Shown: piece after piece, positions 58,310 to 64,000 of the stretch
How positions within the stretch are numbered: the first letter of the stretch is position 1
How the letters are laid out: every line of letters begins with the position of its first letter
Assembly: GCA_002914845.1 (NCBI GenBank)
Contig: JXTC01000370.1
Coordinates: 166,570 to 230,569, forward strand
Direction of reading: 5' to 3'
Origin: Trema orientale
Taxonomy: Eukaryota > Streptophyta > Magnoliopsida > Rosales > Cannabaceae
DNA length: 64,000 nt
Notes under the pieces: generated by a model
Seen by the model: only the letters and a program-made list of their open reading frames with translations
Database searches by the model: none
Told to the model about the DNA's origin: nothing
Translations under genes and position numbers: made by a program

Positions 58310-59448
58310 TGGCATTTTTAGATTGTTATTGATATCAAAAGTAAGTAGCTTGATTTTAATTTAGGCGTTTATTTTTATTTTTTCATTTTTTATTTCTATT
58401 TTCTTATTGTTTATTTTGTGAGGTACTTGGTGATGATAGATCGACAAGTCCTCCTAAGATTTGCTCAACGAGACTTGGAGCACTTTCATTGTGCATGGTG
58501 GAGATACAAAGAGTTGCTCATCAATTTTCTCAATCATGGCTTCTCTCGGGAGTGTCAACTATAAATCTTCCTCCACAACTTATGGCCCGAAATAAGAATG
58601 TGGGTAGAAAGAGGAGATGGTACCGTCTATTTCCACCAAGTATCCGTCGATGAAGCATATTGGTTATTGGAAGACATGGCCGATTTTGATTATCAGAGTT
58701 GGAATTATCCACTAAGCCACCTCGGTTTAGGTGATAATTCCAACAGTTCGGTACCATAGTTTGACACTCTGCATCATCAAGCAGAGTCTTCTCTCAACCT
58801 TGAAGAGCTAGTTGCCCAATTTTCGGAGGAGACAAGGCTCCATATACAAAAGTTGGAGAGAATGGAGACGGTGGCAAGGGACACACAAGATATATGTAAT
58901 TGTGAAAGCCATCGAGAGGAGATGGGCACAAACGGGAGGATCTTTGGGTTGTTCGATGATGACTGCTCAAGTGAGGAGGAGGTTCAAGACAATACTTATG
59001 AATCTCAACCTTTTGAGATCTAAGTTATTATGCCACCGGCTATCAAAGCAATTATTTATGACGATCCTATGTGGCCAAAACCTCCTCCACCACCTCTAGC
59101 ACCGGTCATTGAAGCCCACCATGCACATGTGCCAAAGCCGAATGAAATTGAGCATACGTGCCGAGCATTGCCATAGATCGCCAAGCTTGAGGGCATTCGA
59201 AACCATATATCGTGTTGTACGACACGTACTATGGGCGAAGGCCGATCTTTGACGAGCTTCCAATTTGTACATAGTTGAGCATAAAGATGTGAGGCATGGA
59301 GGAATGTCCCACCACCTCAAGTTAGAGCCAATATTCCTAGAGCACCAATGTCGTTACCACACTTGGAGGCAAGATGTCTTGCCTCCTAGGTACGTTTTCT
59401 CACTCCCTTGTGCTTAATTGGATTGAATATTGTTGATTGTGAGTTTGG

Positions 59449-61261
59449 TGTGACATCCAGCTCCTCACATAATTAAGAGAGCCAATAATAAACATGTTCT
59501 AATTGCATATTAGGCATCTAGAAGTTATTAATTCTAGTTTCATAGAAACATGTTCATTCATTATGTTATGTGCATTCATATACATGTTATTGTACTAATG
59601 ATTGCTGAAGTATTCTGATGCAGTGTAAAGGTTCAATACCCTCAGAAAGAGAGAGCTCGGTGTGCTAAATGAACAAAGAATATAATTATGAAGGTAAGCA
59701 TGAGGTAGCACTATAAGTACGAGGTGTCAAATCAAAGCACGGGGTGTAAAGTTCGAAAGCATGAGGTGTCAGTTGGAAGCACGTAGTGGAATAGAACAGG
59801 CTAGGTGTCAAGCATACAAATGAGGTTAGTAGCAACTACGTGTCAATATTTAGGCTGAGTTAAGTAGCTCGATGTAGACAGTGCATGTGGCGCTAGGTGT
59901 CACGATGGAGGAAACTTTAGGTGATGAGTAAGCTACTAGCTTGAAGAGCTTCCTGAAATCTATAAATAGGGCTTGAGAATTAGTTTTAGAGATACACTGC
60001 TCTACCTATATTTCTAGTAAAATTTAGAGAGAGAAGAAAAAAAAAAGGGAAAGAGAGATAGAGAGAAGTTTGGGAATAGAGCTAAAGATTAAGAGGAATA
60101 TCAGCTTGAGGTGATTAGCACACCAGTCTCTACAGGATATTGACTCTTTCCACTATCGATTCCTATTCAGGACACGAGGTAAGTAAAGTACTCAACTGCA
60201 ATACAAGAATTATGTGTTATGTGGATGCCTATATTTTTTTATATATATATATACTCGGCATTCAGGTTATAAGCATGAACATTGGCATTTTCATTCTATA
60301 TACATGCTTAGAATTTTTAATTGACATTATTATAGCCATGTAAGTTTTATGGAGAAGTTTAAGAGAGGTGACATATTTCTGAAATGCTTTAGTATAATTG
60401 AGCAAAATTATGTTCATCACATAAATGTTGAGACTAGAAAATTTTCAGAAGGTCTTGTGTCATTGTTACGGGGAAGCGGGATACAAATTTACAGTTCAGG
60501 ATGGCAGCCCAAGGAGAGGGGCAAGTTTGACAGAATTTGTCAAAAGATTAGCCACAATATTCCTCCTCCAAGTTATATAATAGATTACAGTACAGTCTCG
60601 GACCACCTTATCTCTTGAGCTCGACGGGATAACGATGGATTAAGGTTAGTAACGAGCCCCACTGTGGTAAGAACCGGCGGGAGGAGAGCCCATGGGATAT
60701 TATTAATTCAGGAAGCCCTACAGGCACAGTACTGAACCGGACTGTGGGCACAAGACAGGGAAGGGTCTAAAGAAGAAAATATTTATATCGAAACATTTAA
60801 GCAAGCATGATCATACATTCAATTCAAAGAAACATGTCATCTATTACTTTACTTATTGAGCTGTAGCTCATTGTAGTCTTGTGTTGCAGGTAAAGATTAA
60901 AATGATAGTCTGAGCTTGTGAGCTGGATTAGAGGCCCAACCTTGGTGTTGTACATATGAATATTTTGACCACATGTGGGGGCCTAGTTTGTGTATTTTGG
61001 GATGCTTTGCAGTCTCTCAATAAAGTTGTTTTTAGTTCATCTCTTTTGGTACCTATTTACTACCTTTCGTTTTGTAATATATGTATATATTGATCCATAC
61101 TATGTTTGTAAGTAAGGTCAGCTATCCATAAAGTTTCAAAGAAAATAAAAAGTTCAAATTAGCCCGTATTTTAGGAATAATGAATACAGGATTATTTTCC
61201 AAAAGTAACAAGTTAATAAATTCCCACTAGTAGTGCGTGGATAAAAAGGAAGGGCGTTACA
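59449..61261 (+). mobile_element. Nested solo LTR (Ty3-like), 1,813 bp
   Basis: Begins TGTGACATCC and ends GGGCGTTACA. A perfect 5-bp duplication, TTTGG, lies at 59444-59448 and 61262-61266. Removing it rejoins the host element. A TATA box (CTATAAATAGGG, about 59959) lies in the middle, followed by a GA-rich leader. There is no second LTR or internal domain, so unequal recombination removed the rest. Confidence 0.8.
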
Positions 61262-62064
61262 TTTGGGGGTGGGGACGCTTGGTGGTGATTATTTGTTGGC
61301 TTTTAGCCTAGTTTATGTGTTGATGGCCATGACTTTTCCTTCCATGACTTGTGTCTTTCATCAATATTTTTTTTTACTTGCTTTTCTTTAGTTGTTTTGA
61401 ATAAGTTGTGAGTTTTGATAAGATGAGATGACTTAGTATTGATGATGTGTATAGTCACTGATATGAACTCCACCAACTTGTGACGAAACCCGAAATACAA
61501 AGGATGCTTAGGACCGTTCTAAAATCAGATTCGGATGGAAAACCTCGACCCAACACCTATAAAGAGATGTGAACCTTGGTATAAGGGAAGACACCACAAT
61601 CAAGGATGGAAAACTCAATTGATAAGTCAAGAGATGAACGCCACAGAGAATTCTGATAAGTTCGATTAAGTTCTCGAAAAAACTAAAAAGAAATTACTCT
61701 CAATTTTAATGAATTGTAATATGCTCTTATTGAATGAAAAGTGTACAAGATATAGGCCAAGGGCCACAAAAATTTCAGCCATAAAATGCCCTAAAATGCC
61801 TAAGGTAACTTACCCAAACCAGAAAAGGAAAGTTAGAAAATTACCACCTAATAACTATCCTAAATTCGGCCTCAATTATAAGGGAATCAGTCTGATTTTA
61901 ATTCCTTAATTTTTAGCCTATTACACGCCACTAAACAAATGGAAACAAGCAAATAAATCATTTTGGGTAACTACCAATTTGCACCTAAAATAACCAAAAT
62001 AGGAAGGTAAACTATAACTTGGCATTCAAGCCTTTACAAATTAGATTTCCCCTTCTATATGTGC

Positions 62065-62277
62065 CTATAGACTTTCCTGAACTTGAATCAAGCTTGTAAT
62101 GGGCTTAGAAATTCGTTCATCTCCATCAATGGGCCTCCACGTGCATGCTTGAACCCAAATGTCTTGAATCAGCCCACTTAATGTATTTTGGAATCTCTTG
62201 GCACGTGCTCTTGTAACTGGACCAATTAGAACTTGAAATGGCTCATTTGTAACCGTACCTTGATTTGCATCAGTCAC
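62065..62277 (-). pseudogene. C-terminal tail of a Ty3-gypsy polyprotein
   Basis: The minus-strand frame reads GPVTRARAKRFQ then LSGLIQDIWVQ, matching the tail wording (GPITRARAK.F....NGLIQ.IW) of plant Ty3-gypsy polyproteins. It is antisense to the element around it. Direct repeats of ACTTAGTATT lie at about 61430-61439 and 62275-62284 on either side. The inserted segment may therefore be about 61440-62274, with LTR-like sequence at about 61480-62000. No other domain is present. Confidence 0.6.
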
Positions 62278-63607
62278 TTAGTATTCTTTAGGTCTTTTGG
62301 AATGCAATTCATTGAATTATCTGTGTGCTTGACTCGTATTGGTTGAATTTCATTGTTGACTCTCTACATTTGAGCATCATGAATTATGATCACTTGACTA
62401 ATTTGAGCTTTAGAGAACACTTATGTACATTAGTTAGGCTTTGACATCTCATGAGCTTTAGAACCCATTTGAGTATTGCTTGAGGCGAAATCCTAGGTTA
62501 AGTGTCATTGAGGAGAGGATTTAGGCATTTCTTTGGATCGTTTAAGCATTTGAAGCTAACCCTTGAAAGTTTTATCCCTAGTTAACCCCTCTTGAGCCGA
62601 TTTGACCTATTTCCTTCATTACCTTCACAAGTGCATCCAAACCACCGAATTAATTCTCATTTCCTAAACTTATCACCAATAGGCATGATTGCATTGCATT
62701 TTTGCATGATTCGTTAAGCATAAATATAAGTTTGGGTTGTGTTTGGAGAATTATTGGTGGATTTGTTTGATATCAATAAAAGAAAGGAGGGAGTTGGAAC
62801 AAATTGTGCATTACCTTCTATTCTTTTTAATATTGAGGACAATGTTAATTTTGAATTTGGGGGTGAGCTTTATGCTTCTCTTCTTTTTATCACAATCCTT
62901 ATCTTGTTTTAAAAAAAAAAAGAAAAAAAAGAGAAAAAATAAAAAAAGGGAAAAAATAAAAAAAAAAGGAAAAAAAAAAAGAAGGGAAGAGAAAAATGAA
63001 TAAAGGATTGTAGTTGATTTTGTCTTTTTTGGCGAATAAACTTATTATGGGAAGAATTGAAGAAAGAAAAATAATGCAATGGGGGATTTAGTGAGTGAAT
63101 TTTCTTAGGAATTATGCAAGATCCTCGAGTTGTGATACATACTTAGGGTGATCCGAGCCAAAAATTTTTCTTCTCATCTACCTTTAACCCCAGCCTCACA
63201 CTACAACCCTTGAAAGACCTCTTGATCTTCAATGATACTATAACCTACATTAGTGGAGAGCGACTTGAAAAATGGGCTAATGGTAGTTCTAAATTGCATT
63301 ATCTAGAGATAACTCATAGTCTCCTAAGCATAGAAGTTTATCCGGAGTTCATTTAGTTAAGCGAGATTGATTATGCATACACTTTCACGAGAGGGTCTTG
63401 AATGGAATAAAACCGATATTTGATGTTGAAATTCTAGATACTTTCAATGGTTGGCTTCTATTTGAACTTAGATCATTTTGTAACTTCAGAGATACATACA
63501 TGGTTGTTGATTCGATGTAAAACTCACACTTTGTTATTTACGTTTTTAGTACTTGATTTGTGTTTGTTTTCTTCTTTCTTTTGTTTTGCTTGAGGACAAG
63601 CAAACGT

Positions 63608-63624
63608 TTGAGTTTGGGGGTTTT
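63608..63624 (+). other. Polypurine-type priming tract
   Basis: 'ttgagtttgggggtttt' directly abuts the 3' LTR and is preceded by 'gaggacaagcaaac', standard wording before the 3' LTR in Athila/Tat-like elements. Confidence 0.65.
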
Positions 63625-64000
63625 TGATGAGTGTGTATTTTACTCACAAATCAAGTATTTTTCAAGTTTAAATAATTGTAAGTTCTCAAATATTTGTGTT
63701 GTTTTAATGTTATTTTGTATTTTTATTGTAGAAAATAAGAAATTGAGGCTGTGTATATTTGACACCAAAAAAGAAAAGTTTATGAAGCCATTAATAGCCG
63801 AAACGAGGACCGGAGTGTCAAAGAGAGCTAAAAAGCTCAATTGGACTAGCAGCTAGGTGCCGCGGTGCTCTTGCCTCAGAACCAGAACGCTAGCATCACG
63901 GTCCCCAAAAAGTGGCACCGCGGTGCCTCAGCACTGGCACCGTGGTGCCAGAAATGGGCACTGCGGTGCCACTACGATTTTAGCATGCGCAGAAGTCGCG
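63625..64000 (+). mobile_element. 3' LTR (cut by window end)
   Basis: Matches 57040 onward in the same orientation. The differences are mostly transitions, plus an insertion in the GC-rich section that adds more GGCACCGCGGTGCC-like units (63845-63980). The right end lies beyond the window, so the target duplication cannot be checked. Confidence 0.8.

Larger units (their letters stand above)
58310..63624 (+). mobile_element. Internal region of the non-autonomous Ty3-type element
   Basis: Without the nested solo LTR it is about 3.5 kb, too short for a complete gag-pol. No protease, reverse transcriptase or integrase motif was found in any frame. A purine-rich A/G tract (62910-62997) and a plus-strand priming tract 'gagtttgggggttttt' just before 63625 are present. 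The element probably relied on a relative's proteins. Two insertions are nested in it: a solo LTR and a reverse-strand Ty3 fragment. Confidence 0.6.

Noticed and set aside
58812-59099. A gag-like protein in the Ty3-type element
   Set aside because: The frame has no gag or zinc-knuckle motif that I can recognise, and other frames are broken too.
62910-62997. An A/G-rich tract as a regulatory or structural site
   Set aside because: It is low-complexity sequence inside the retroelement and is best seen as a decayed purine tract.

Overview
The window is AT-rich nuclear DNA from a flowering plant, most likely a eudicot. It has multi-exon genes with GT-AG introns, dense small transposons and LTR-retrotransposon remains. 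I cannot name the species from sequence alone.

The only intact protein-coding genes I can support are three plus-strand lipoxygenase genes in tandem: 9079-14178, 29651-34816 and 43977-48749. Splicing each by hand gives the same nine-exon structure, with splice phases conserved and exons 2, 3 and 5-9 identical in length. Predicted proteins are 861, 870 and 846 aa. All three keep the five iron ligands, the alanine associated with S-stereospecificity, and the Thr-Val pair typical of 9-lipoxygenases. None has an obvious plastid transit peptide. They are therefore predicted cytosolic linoleate 9S-lipoxygenases, which feed 9-hydroperoxides into oxylipin pathways. Genes 2 and 3 share 3' flanks and core promoters and look like the younger pair. 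A 17-codon relic of a lipoxygenase exon 2 lies between them.

1-9 kb holds two diverged LTR-like repeats, a hAT-like element, a SINE and a MITE. 14-29.6 kb, between genes 1 and 2, has no gene. It holds Mutator-like MITEs, a 760-bp MULE-type element, a roughly 1-kb foldback and a Ty1-copia solo LTR with a 27-bp repeat. 35-44 kb, between genes 2 and 3, holds a second 1-kb foldback, a 5'-truncated LINE tail with an 18-bp target-site duplication, and three more MITEs. 49-57 kb has a degenerate tandem array, a second SINE copy, an 8-bp-TSD element inside an older LTR-like repeat, and an RNase H-like relic. 57-64 kb is a non-autonomous Ty3-type LTR element with a tRNA-Asp primer site. It is split by a solo LTR and contains a reverse-strand Ty3 tail fragment.

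The lipoxygenase array is a known type of arrangement. The less routine content is the set of small transposons whose boundaries can be fixed by matching target-site duplications, several of them from Mutator-like families, plus the two long foldbacks. I found no CRISPR array, rRNA or true tRNA gene, and no evidence of a wholly new system.
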